Positions 34,034 to 43,703 of a stretch of DNA of 64,000 nucleotides are shown here, piece after piece (position 1 is the first letter of the stretch; every line of letters begins with the position of its first letter). The stretch is from contig NC_080590.1 in assembly GCF_029962835.1 (NCBI RefSeq), positions 62,370,001 to 62,434,000 of the forward strand, in the 5' to 3' direction. The notes beneath the pieces are model-generated. The model saw only the letters and a list, made by a program, of their open reading frames with translations. It did no database searches and was not told where the DNA came from. A program made the translations under genes and the position numbers. Source of the stretch: Magnolia sinica (taxonomy: Eukaryota > Streptophyta > Magnoliopsida > Magnoliales > Magnoliaceae).

Positions 34034-35259
34034 AGTTTACAGTTTTGGCTTATTTACAACGTGTATACTCCCCAAAATTCCCATTTGAACTTAAAAATTA
34101 AAAAGAAAAAAAGAAGTAAAACTAATATAATTTACTGAACTTTTAAAACCCCACATATTTAGAAAGATAGGAAAAAAGTAACACTTTTTTACTCTGAAAG
34201 TTTTTGGGGCTATTTTTAAAAACACCATTGATACAATCTAGTAAATGGTGAAGATTTTTGGGTTACCTTTATATAACTGCTTATGCATGTAGAACTTTCA
34301 GTTATTTTTTTTTAGATATTACATGCTCATATATGTACATGTATAGCCATCTTTTTTACTCTCTTTGATCAAATTGGACTGTATTAAGTCTCCGAATTTT
34401 TTTGGCCATTTTACTTTTTTTGACCTTTTTTTGCTATCTTTTAATGATCGAAGACGATTATTTGAACCCAAACATTCCTGGGACCGTTGTTTTTTGCGGT
34501 GTGGTGTTTTGCTAACTATGGTCCTAACCTTACAAAGGGCTTGGATGTCCTAGAGCATGGTTCGTTAATGAATTCGTGTGTGGAGATGCACATGGGACTA
34601 GCCAATTTCCACAAAAATACCCATTTTTCTGCAAGCGAAAATTCATTTGAAATAAAAAGATGACGTCTCAAAAAGACTTTCTTTTTTTCTTTTTTATTTA
34701 TTTATTTTTTTTAGTGCAGAGGGTTTTCCGCTAATATTGAAATATTTTAAAATAGAAAATGAAAAATAAATTTTTTTTTTTAGTACCATGTTAGTAGTTT
34801 GGATGGATTTCAATTTTGAGAGGTTATGACTACGAGATCATGATCCTAGCCACTTGTAAGCTGGGGGCCACGGTTGAGATGTCCCGGCCCAAGAATCCAC
34901 AACAGCAAGCACGATTAATAGAGAGCGTTTGTTCGAATTTTTCCTTATCCTCTATTTTTCTAATACATGTGTGGACCACCTGATGAGTAGACCAGCATTT
35001 TTTTTCTGATTGCATGTTCATGGAGGCCCCAACCTGACGAGTGGGCAGGACCTCACTCCATTGTCTTAGCAGTTGTCACTGCCCTTCATGAAATACAAAC
35101 TGAAATGAAGAGACCATCTAAAGCAAAACTGAAATGAAGCCCAAGCTTCACTGGGATCACATCCTCTGTACACACAGGAAAAAAAGAAGTAAAAAAGAAA
35201 AAGAAGAAAAAGAAGAACTATCCATGGATGGTTGAGATTATTTCCAGAGAGAGGCTATC
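34034..35259. other. Intergenic AT-rich region
   Basis: Nothing recognisable as coding. Long A and T runs occur at 34,305-34,440, 34,680-34,710 and 34,770-34,780. The purine-rich stretch at 35,180-35,215 lies just beyond the stop of the DUF1677 gene and may be its 3' untranslated region. Confidence 0.5.
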
Positions 35260-35643
35260 TTAATAGGAAACCGACGAATCATCTCCTACTTGCGATTTGC
35301 TCGTCGATCTAATGAACTTCTTGGACGACGATGACGACAAATCTCCCGATCTCCGTCTAAGCATCTGCCGCATCCCATCGGCAACACGGACAGCTGGGTT
35401 GGACTTGAATTTGCGACAAAAGGACATGTGATTCCTCACAGCCTCTTCTACCCCGAAAGCATTTTTGCCATCTCTATTTACCTCATCTCTCACAGCCTCA
35501 GCACACAGCCCGCATAGCCATTTCCCTTCGAATTTCGCAGTCACATCGCGTATGTAATCTTGGGTGCAATCCTCTTTCAATCCACAGCACTCACACTTGA
35601 CTGATTCAATTTCCATCAAATTTGAATTGCCAATTGATTGCAT
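35260..35643 (-). CDS. DUF1677 family protein
   Basis: A 127-residue protein starting at the ATG at 35,641-35,643. An in-frame TTG seven codons upstream is not a likely start. The family core is clear: KCECCGLKEDC at residues 16-26, YIRDVTAKFEGKWLCGLC at 30-47 (Cys-rich, probably metal-binding), an acidic/basic helix and SFCRKF near residue 73. The tail is Arg-rich then Ser-rich (RRRSGDLSSSSSKKF). DUF1677 proteins are plant-specific, small and mostly of unknown role; length and Cys pattern are normal for the family. The frame is uninterrupted and intronless. It is the only convincing host gene in the window and lies between repeat blocks. Confidence 0.9.
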   Translation of the reverse strand: MQSIGNSNLMEIESVKCECCGLKEDCTQDYIRDVTAKFEGKWLCGLCAEAVRDEVNRDGKNAFGVEEAVRNHMSFCRKFKSNPAVRVADGMRQMLRRRSGDLSSSSSKKFIRSTSKSQVGDDSSVSY

Positions 35644-35660
35644 CAGATCAGATCGGACTT

Positions 35661-35693
35661 TCAAGTGTGGAATTGAGAGGGGAAAAAGAACAT
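35661..35693 (-). other. Upstream ORF in the leader of the DUF1677 gene
   Basis: An ATG at 35,691-35,693 opens a 10-codon frame (MFFFPSQFHT) ending with TGA at 35,661-35,663, 17 bases before the main ATG. If transcription starts upstream of it, the uORF would be met first by scanning ribosomes. Transcript start is not known. Confidence 0.5.
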
Positions 35694-35765
35694 GGTTGGG
35701 TGATGTGGTGGGAAATGTGAGGAATTTTACAAAAATGGAGAGTGGATTTTTGTGAGGGAGAGAGG

Positions 35766-35848
35766 TTTAAATGGAGGGAGTCATGAGGAAGACTAATGAT
35801 AAGGGGATTCTCTCCGGAACTATTCACCCTGTAATACCGACACGTGTC
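35766..35848 (-). promoter_or_regulatory. Promoter of the DUF1677 gene: TATA-like box and palindromic G-box
   Basis: A TTTAAA element at 35,766-35,771 lies about 75 bases before the uORF start. A perfect 10-base palindrome GACACGTGTC at 35,839-35,848 contains the G-box/ABRE core CACGTG, about 200 bases before the main ATG. A second GACACGTGTT is at 36,401. Such sites bind bZIP and bHLH factors; regulation by them here is inference. Confidence 0.5.
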
Positions 35849-35994
35849 CTCTGCCCCCACATTTAATTGTAGTGAGGCTGCAGGTGCGACATAAATACTT
35901 ATAGGCCTGCCGTTATGTTTGTCTGAAATCTACTCAGTTCATGATTTGCCACGGATCATTGCAAGACGATCATTAGAAACCAGGCTCATCCATA

Positions 35995-36165
35995 ACTCCA
36001 AGTGGACCACACCGCTGAGAATAAGGGGATAGGACACACACCGTTGAAATTATCTTTGGACCCACTAAAAAGTCATGGATAAAGTTGTCTTCTGTTTTTC
36101 CCTTCTTTCTCCATGTACTCACCTTATGAACGTGTTGGATGTCATGAAAATAGCACAATGGACAA
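35995..36165. repeat. Decayed MITE-family fragment upstream of the DUF1677 gene
   Basis: Phrases such as AAGTGGACCACACCGCTGAG, CACACCGTTGAAA and CACCTTATGAACGTGTTGGAT match, in order, the core of the dispersed MITE module (compare 29,065-29,200). Only one side is present. Confidence 0.4.
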
Positions 36166-36200
36166 CGTGATATTTCATTGCTGGGTATCTATGTTCCTAC

Positions 36201-36469
36201 GTTTGCCTATTGACTAATGCTTGGATGTCATGAAAATAGCACAATGGACCCCGTGAGATTTGATATGGTGTGACCCACATGAGTTTTGGATTGGCATGAT
36301 TTCCGACCCTACCTCTTAAAATGTGCTGGCTCAAGGACAATGGATGCCAGATATTACATCATGGTAGGCCCCCGCAGGGATGCTTGGTGCAGGAGAAAAG
36401 GACACGTGTTGCTGTAATATAGGGAGTCGTCTACGAGGGAATCACCCAAGCATTAGTCAATAGGGAAAC
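36201..36469. repeat. Inverted-repeat bounded segment (MITE-like)
   Basis: Arms of 27 bases, 36,201-36,227 and the inverted 36,443-36,469, match at 25 positions (core CCTATTGACTAATGCTTGG). The segment is 269 bases long and AT-moderate with no ORF. No clear target duplication. A 29-base direct repeat (36,135-36,163 and 36,221-36,249) overlaps the left arm. Confidence 0.4.
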
Positions 36470-37436
36470 CTGCCATAAATTGCTCCATGTTCCAAGGGAG
36501 GAACATTGTGGGGGGTGGGAAACGAGACAATGTGGTTGGGTGAGGGGTCTCGTGTTAAGGCTTTTTTCTATCTTTCTTTTCAACATTTTTAAAACTACAC
36601 ATTCATTGGCGGAAGGTGATTAGGAGTCGGATTCTTGAATTATCCCAACTAATGCCATTTTCTCATATATGTTCTTAATTACTTGCGCGCATGCACGCAA
36701 CATCCATACGTGTGGCACACATATTACTCAGATTAAACCGTTGAAACCACAGGGCCCACCTTAGAAGGCCGTAATCTCAAAATCAAAATCAATAATGTCT
36801 GATTATTCGCTATTTGTTTGTTGAATTCGGACAGTTGATTACTTTCCATCCTAACCGTCTATTTAACTTTGACCAATCGGTTGGGGGTAGATGTCCTAGA
36901 TTTGATAAGTTGAGTATATTATTCTGTCACACGTGCCAACGTGGCACATTTTGTGCCGTGGGTCGTCCCCTCACCAGATAACCAGGCATGCATGAGACGA
37001 GGATAGCTAAAGAAAGTCTACATTTGATGATGATGTGGCCAACCTAGTGAATGGATCAGGTTGAACTATGGACAGATCATGTTCTGAGGGGGGCCCATCT
37101 GAATAGCTCAAATATCGTGAGCACGTGCCAACACGTGCCTTGTTGGCACGTTATCTGCGACTCCGTGGATACTTTTTAGTGCCAGATGGTTGCATGGCTC
37201 GACTCGGCTTCACTTAGCTTGTTTTAACTTGGCTTGATAGGCTTCTGCTGGATGTCTTGAATGCGTTGGCCGTGTCTTGAGATGATTTGTGTTGACTTGC
37301 AAAAAAATCTCCCATTAGTAACTATCTTTTCGTTTCCATTATTATTGCATTTTAGACTTATGCTCCAGTGCACGAAGAGCGCACCGCATAAGTCTAGTGC
37401 TCGTGCTTGGAATGGAGGGACGGTGCGGCCCTTACC
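36470..37436. other. Intergenic region with short hairpins
   Basis: No gene. A perfect 10-base stem with a 9-base loop (ACGTGCCAAC at 37,123-37,132 against 37,142-37,151) and a related GTGCCAACGTGGCAC palindrome near 36,938 share the same words and may be remnants of one repeat. The rest is unassigned. Confidence 0.4.
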
Positions 37437-37858
37437 GTGGGGCCACCGTCATATATGTATTCTGTATCCACACTGTTCATCCGTTGTTCAGATCATTTTG
37501 GGGCATGAGGTCAAAAATGAAGCAGTTCCAAATCTCAGGTAGACCATACTCTAGGAAATAGTGGTGATTGAGCACCCTACCATTAAAAACTTCCTAGGGT
37601 GCACCTTAATGTTTCGGCAGTGTTTATTTACCATCCAATCTGTTGATAAGGTCACATAAGCCTGGATGAAGGGAAAAAAACAAATATCAGCTTGATCGAG
37701 AACTTTTGTGGCCCATTAATATTCAACCACCACTGTTTCCTACAGTATGGTCCACCTGATGATTAGAACTGCTTCAGCTTTTGAATAATTTTCTAAAATG
37801 ATCTCAAAAAAGGATGTACCGTGTGGACTCAGACTACACACATCAAAGTGGGCCTCAC
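37437..37858. repeat. Foldback MITE with long imperfect terminal inverted repeats
   Basis: The two ends are inverted copies over roughly 110-140 bases. From outside in the arms share GTGGGGCCAC/GTGAGGCCCAC, a TATGTATTCTGTATCCACAC block, a GATCATTTT block, TGAAGCAGTTC and CAGGTGGACCATACTGTAGG. The centre holds CCATCCAATCTGTTGATAAG and a GGATGAAGGGAAAAA block. Total about 422 bases with no coding capacity. Clear target duplications were not found, so the transposase superfamily is unknown. It is the best preserved free copy of the module also found in copies A and C. Confidence 0.6.
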
Positions 37859-38469
37859 CTTCTTGGTCCAGGCCGGGGTCTCACCTAATCCGCTCCTGCA
37901 ATGGAACAGTTAGACAGTCCAATTGCTTGGCCATACTGTTGATTAGGTCGAACAGATAACTCATGGGCCACCATGAAAACATTATAGTAATCTGATCAAT
38001 ATTAATCATTTGATCAATGGCATTAAATATGGACAGTCAGGATCATTTTGCATAAAATAAGTGTAAGCAACCATTTAAACCATTTAATTGTACGGGACTA
38101 TCATGGATTGCTTGCAAATTTAAAGAATCACTTTTGTTAAGCAATCCTAATCATGCCATCCATGTCTAGGAAGAAGGACAGCTACAGAAGATAGGACAAA
38201 TCAAAACCGATTATATAATGAGAATTTTTACGAAATAATACCTCTAATATCATAATTACATTTCAGTACATTTTAAAATTAATTTTTCATGAAGGTACCT
38301 CATTAATCAAGATATTTGTCAAATGGTACTTTCCATAGTTCCATTAGTTTTTCCTCATCGCCATAGCATGCTTTTTTCTAAATTGACAAAATTGTCCATC
38401 ATTAATATTTTAGTTTAATAACTTGAATGTAAATACCAGCTCTCGTAGCATGTGACACAGCACCACTGA
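37859..38469. other. Intergenic region, nothing recognised
   Basis: AT-rich, no ORF with family resemblance, no repeat structure seen beyond scattered short words of the MITE family at its left edge. Confidence 0.4.
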
Positions 38470-39040
38470 GGGTGGTACTATGTTGACATAGCAAAGTTTT
38501 TGTCGGGATTTGGTCGCGGAATCACATGGATATGGATCTAGGATACAAATCCAACGGCACCAAGCAAGCACAAGAGAACACAAAGATTTAACGTGGAAAA
38601 CCCTTTCGAAAAAAAACCATGGCATAAAGCGACAAATAATTCACTATGAAAGCATAAATTACAAAGAGAGAGAGTTTTACCTGATTCGAACAACCTCGAA
38701 TCTCACCCTTGCTACACCCTTTAAAACCCTAGAACCCCATCTAGAAACCCTTAGAATGCCTTTAAAAAGCCTTATCATTCATTAGAAAGGCCATAGGGAC
38801 TCCTATTTATAGTTTAGAAAACTCCTCTTTCGCACCGACTTTGGAATAGTCCGGAAACTGCCTTAAATTTACACAGTCCGCGCGCAGTCTGCGTAACCTT
38901 TTACTAGTAGATACAAGGCTTCGACTGGTCGAAGGATCCCCTCGATTGGTTGAGCGTCCCGGAAATCTTAAATACATTGTTGCTGGACTTCGAGTAGAAC
39001 AGTCTTCGACTAGTCGAGGATATCTCGAATTTTTCAGATT
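38470..39040 (-). mobile_element. Fragment of a Copia-type LTR with palindrome array
   Basis: On the minus strand, palindromic units (CTTCGACTGGTCGAAG at about 38,920-38,935, a decayed one near 38,945, TTCGACTAGTCGA near 39,003-39,015) are followed about 110 bases later by a TATAAATAG box (38,803-38,811). Further on are a TTTAACGTGG block near 38,587 and a CAATCCAACGG-like region, reminiscent of Copia LTR R/U5. Neither end is defined and no internal region was found. Confidence 0.5.
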
Positions 39041-39059
39041 TAAGACATCTGTTAACAAC

Positions 39060-39300
39060 AGTTTTGTGGTCCCCAAGTGTGATGTATGTTATATCCATGT
39101 TGTCCGTTCATTTAGATGATCATTCTATAGCATGAACACAAAAATGAGGTAGATCTAAAGCTCAAGTGGACCACACCTCAGAAATGCAATGGGGACAACG
39201 GCGTGTACCATTGAAACCTTTATAGGGCCCACCATGATGTTTATTTTACATCCAACCTATTCATAAGGTCACCATAATATCCCGGTCTTCTGGTATTCAG
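39060..39300 (+). repeat. Half copy of the foldback MITE
   Basis: It matches the left arm and centre of 37,437-37,858 in order (GATGTATGTTATATCCATG, GATCATTCT, AAAATGAGGTAGATC, AAGTGGACCACACC, CATCCAACCTATTCATAAGG). The right arm is missing. Confidence 0.5.
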
Positions 39301-39589
39301 CTCTCTTGGATGTCACCTAGAAAACATTTTGATTTAGTATAGTGTCCGCATGTGCATGAGCATGCTTAAGCCCGACATATAGGAAAATTTGACATGACCC
39401 TATACCTAGGAGCCCGAACCCAAGTGGAATTTGTGCTCAGCTCACCGATACTACAAGACCATATGTATGACCCGGATTCCCGGATCCCCAACCTAGTAGG
39501 CTAGAACATCTGATTAGGAATGGCATACCCTAGAAGTGCATCAAATTAAATAATTAGATCAAGGATTTAATCAATACGACACATTTGAT
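39301..39589. other. Unassigned junction region
   Basis: No gene or clear repeat. It separates the half MITE from the Tat-like element; a break of that element must lie here. Confidence 0.35.
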
Positions 39590-40631
39590 CGGTCCCTAGC
39601 ACCCTAGCGATTAAGCCTTTGTCTGATCTCGCCAGGGGCTGCGATTCCCAAGCCGTGCTTTCCATCTTAACAAGTAATGCTTTTCTGATATCATTATCAG
39701 ATAATGCTCGAATTAGAGTCTGTCAAAAATCCTCTGATAATCGCAGCGCATCATACACACTTAATCGAGCTGGTATACCCTTTAAATGGCTCACCACATC
39801 ATAAGTTACTTTTTCAGCTTTATTCCTTTCTTCTTTTCTGTCATCATCATGATGTGTTCCGGATGCTTCTCCCTCTATTATTTCAAATCTTTGTTTCTAT
39901 AGGGGGCTTGTTACTCTTTTTTCGGATCACAGTGTGAGTACTATTGCTTTGCCTAGACTATCTGAAGATCTGGTAGTACTTGCATTGCAGTTCCCTTTTT
40001 TCTTGGCCTCTGTTCTTTCATTCATCGGTTCTCGAGCAGACAATACATTCACTGTCTCTCTTCTATTCATTTCTTTCTCCTTTCCTATCACAATCCCAAC
40101 TCTATTTATTATCCTTTACAGTATATTCTTTAATGTGTAATAATTATCTGTAGGTTGTCCCAACAGGCAATGATAGTGACAAAAATTTCTTTCTTTGGTT
40201 TTGTTTGCCCCTTCGGGATGTCTAGACGAAGACAACTCTATCATCCTAACAACCGAAAACTGATTCATCATAGGTACGACGTCTTCTCTTTCAAACATGT
40301 ATCCTTTGTGAGAATCAAGGTGTTTGGGTCTTTTTTCACCCACTCTTCCTCTATAATGACTCCTATCTTCTCTTTTATCTATCTTTCGTCTATCACATGG
40401 AATGTCAAATTTATTTTCTCGATCGACGACATTTGCCATTAGTCTATTTTGTACCCTTCTACCTGTCTCATTCTAAAATGCTGACATTTTCCTCATCATC
40501 AATTCCAATGCATGGGCCTTCGAGGCTAGTTCGTGAAAGGTCATTATGTCGGCACTTGTAAGTCCGAATGCGATTCCTATTTCCATGGAGTTTAGACATA
40601 TTTTTACCTACTCTTTTTCTGCGGGCAGTTG
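39590..40631 (-). pseudogene. Tat/Ogre-like Gag C-terminal part and start of protease region
   Basis: Minus strand 40,116-40,630 encodes a Gag tail with Arg/Lys/Asp-rich segments and HPEGANKTKERNFCHYH, the Tat-type motif before a C/H knuckle-like stretch. Past 39,850 the frame EKVTYDVVSHLKGIPARLSV and YDALRLSEDF is typical of the region before protease in Tat/Ogre polyproteins; it has stops. It continues from 52,665 across the Tekay-like insertion. Nothing of RT or integrase follows, so the element is truncated at its 3' side. Confidence 0.7.
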
Positions 40632-43600
40632 TGTAACGTCTTGAAAAAATTCATACAAAGACTCGAGTACCACCTCAGGCAGAACAACCTAAGGACCGCA
40701 TCCTGTCGTGTAATTTAAGCAGAATTTAGTTAAGTACTAAACTAAATAATTAGTGGATTAAGCTTAGGCCACCATTTTCACAAATCAGAAGACCTAAAAC
40801 CTTGAGTACAACTGGCTCAATACTACATAAAGACCAAAGAGAAATTCCAAGCGCTTGTCGCTCTCGGGAGTACATTGAAACCCCGTTTCGGACCTAGACC
40901 GCACGTCGAAGGTCCGATGACTGTGAAACTATAGGACTATGTCCGTCCTGCTGGGCTTGACAACTATTGTGGGAATCAAGCCCAGATAGTGTCCAGAAAC
41001 TTACAACTCAGCTAAGAGTCAAGTGTGTGAGAAGCGCGAATGCTTTTAGAAAATGGACCAAAACTTAAGTGAATTGGGCCATTCACTCTTACGCGAAATT
41101 GATGATTTCAGACCGTTAGTTTATGACCAAACTTCACCCATGGAGAAAGAAAATTTTCCTGCACATATCCGTATACCTGTGGCCCTGATTGAGTAAGTAT
41201 GACTGTTGATGTGATGGAGGCTCTCCACGGTCGATCGGCTTATTTGATCACACCAAAATCTTATTCTGGCATAGATCAATTGCCAGGGAACGTACCCTAT
41301 GACGTAGGTGGGTTGTGAGCCTCCCTATGAGCCCTGTTTGTCAAAAACAGCCTCCCAAAGGGTATAACCTATGTATAAGGTGGCCCTAGGGCCATTTGCA
41401 TCACTTTTGGGCTTATAAATAGCCCTTATTTCACCCCTCCTCTCTCATATACGAATTTCACAAAACTCTAAGGGAGAGAGGAGAGAAAAGAAGAGAAGAG
41501 AGAAAAGAGAGAAGAGATATCTTAGGAGATTGCTGCAGGAATCCTCCCCCACGATTCTACACACCAAATCTCCGTCCCGTTACGCTACATAACCTTTTTC
41601 GGCTATGATTTAGGTAAGAAATCCTAACCCTAATATCTTTATAGAGATCTAGGTTAGTTATTTGTCAACCTACCTAACCTATTTCGTCATTTAGGTGGCC
41701 GACGTTCCATTTTCGAGAACGTAGAGTTTGAACCGAGTCCGAGTCGAGCATCCCGACGAAAGGTGCGGACTATAAATGCTTAGGTTGCAGTTATCAATGC
41801 TTTCATGTCAGCTAATGATTTATGTCTAACTTAATTGCTATCGTATTGACTTAGATATGTCTATTTCTGTATGATATGCATATATGAACTGTGATGAGTG
41901 AAAGATGCATCCCCTGTGTTTGTTGAAATGTTTGAATGAACATTTGAAAATGATTTGTGCTTGCCATGATTACTGATCTAGGTTTCATCATTGTCATATG
42001 CATGTTGATCTATCTATATAAGGAATTGATAAAACATATGCTATAACTAACCTAGTCTATATATTTGATGAAGTGTAATCTAAGTGTTTGATGAATTGTC
42101 TGAATGAGAAATTGTTGATGATTTGTACTTATTACGAGTATGAAGACAGGATTCTTCAGTCCTTTATGCATATGTATAATTTCCTTTTTTTTGGTCATAT
42201 TTGCCTCTATGTAATTAATTGACAAAATGCAAGTGTTTGGTAACATGATCTATGTGTTTGATGAAATGCTCAAATGAGAAATCCACTTAGATTGTTTATT
42301 AAATGTTGAGATGATTATCACCTGTGTTTGTTAACTGCATATGAGTAGGATTGAGGCTACAATGTAACCCAAGCAATCGGTAACAGTCCCTGTTCAGGTG
42401 GCTGAATTAGTCTTGCCACATTAGGTATACTCAATGAATCCGGGTCGCACGACTATTGTCGACAGTGGTTAGGCCACGAAGAGTGCTTATGCGCTCTATG
42501 TCGATTAAGTCAGCATGTGCCCATACTAATCGAACTTTCCTAATAAACCGATTGGCCTATTGTGTGTTTACCATGTATGGACACTACTGCTTGAATCTAA
42601 GGTACCCCTCGTTAATGCAAAGATACACTTTAACCATGGTACCACAATCTGTTAGACTCATGAGCCGGGCATGGTGGTATGGGACACCGTATTCGAGCTG
42701 TCGGCCTACGCTGGGGTGACGAGCCTCCATGTAGTGACCATTGAGTAACTTAGACTCTTGAGTCGGGCATGGTGGTATGGGACACCGTGTTCGTGCTGTC
42801 GGCCTACGCTGAGGTGATAAGCCTCCCCATAGTGACCACGAGTATAAATTCTTGAACTTGCCTATGAAATGTGTTTCATTAGGAGTGATGACCCTATAAC
42901 TTTCCTATCATATATGCTTAACTAAGAGTGATGAACCTAGATGGATCCTTCGATTCGAGTCAATGATATAAAGGGAGGTACCCTAGCTTCCCAAATATGT
43001 TGTATGAATAAGCTTAATAGGTTGTCGGAGTCGCTTGTGAGGGAGCTTCGATGCGAGGGCATGCATCATTATTTGCACTCCATTCCTCCATTAAAAAAAG
43101 TAGTTAGGAAGTGATTGTTATGTTGCTTTATCATTACTGCTTGATTGACTTGATAACTGTTAACTTTTGCCTTATAAAACCACTGAGTTGATCACTCACT
43201 CTCACTCTAGGACGGTGTTTTAAAACACTAACCAAACTCTGATTTAGATACAGGTACTGATGAATTCTATACAATGGAGCAGGACTTTATGGATGAGGAG
43301 GAGGAATTCTCTTACTTTTAGTTCTCGGGCGGGTCGATGCAGACCTTGTGCCGATACGCAGGACCACTGAGATATTTGGCTTAGTTGGACACTTTACATT
43401 TCCATATATTTGTTCATTGTGAGATAATATATGTATATATTAAACCCGGTTACATACTCATACTCTGGAGGTTTGTGAAACACCCACATGCTTAAATAGA
43501 TATGTTTCAGACTTCTACTTACTTAATTTAATTATATTTGGAGTATAATATGTTGTTTTAGTATAATCTCACTCATGCTTAACTAATTAATATGGACAGA

Positions 43601-43688
43601 ATCTAAATATCATCATCCATACTACATAAGTGATGTTCTGATCTCGGGAGTACGGCCTTGCTCAACCCTCAAAATTTAGGGCGTTACA
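40632..43688 (+). repeat. 5' LTR of the Tekay-like element
   Basis: 3,057 bases. Compared with the 3' LTR it lacks about 105 bases at around 43,018. A CCTTATAAAACC-type TATA candidate lies near 43,172 and a conserved leader-like block with GATGAGGAGGAGG is at 43,292. Confidence 0.92.
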
Positions 43689-43691
43689 AGT

Positions 43692-43703
43692 TGGTATCAG
43701 AGC
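43692..43703 (+). other. Primer binding site (initiator Met tRNA)
   Basis: TGGTATCAGAGC, three bases after the 5' LTR; a perfect match to the common plant primer site. Confidence 0.95.

Noticed and set aside
39619..40140. Plus-strand Leu/Phe-rich frames suggesting membrane proteins
   Set aside because: They are antisense to recognisable Tat-like Gag/protease sequence on the minus strand.
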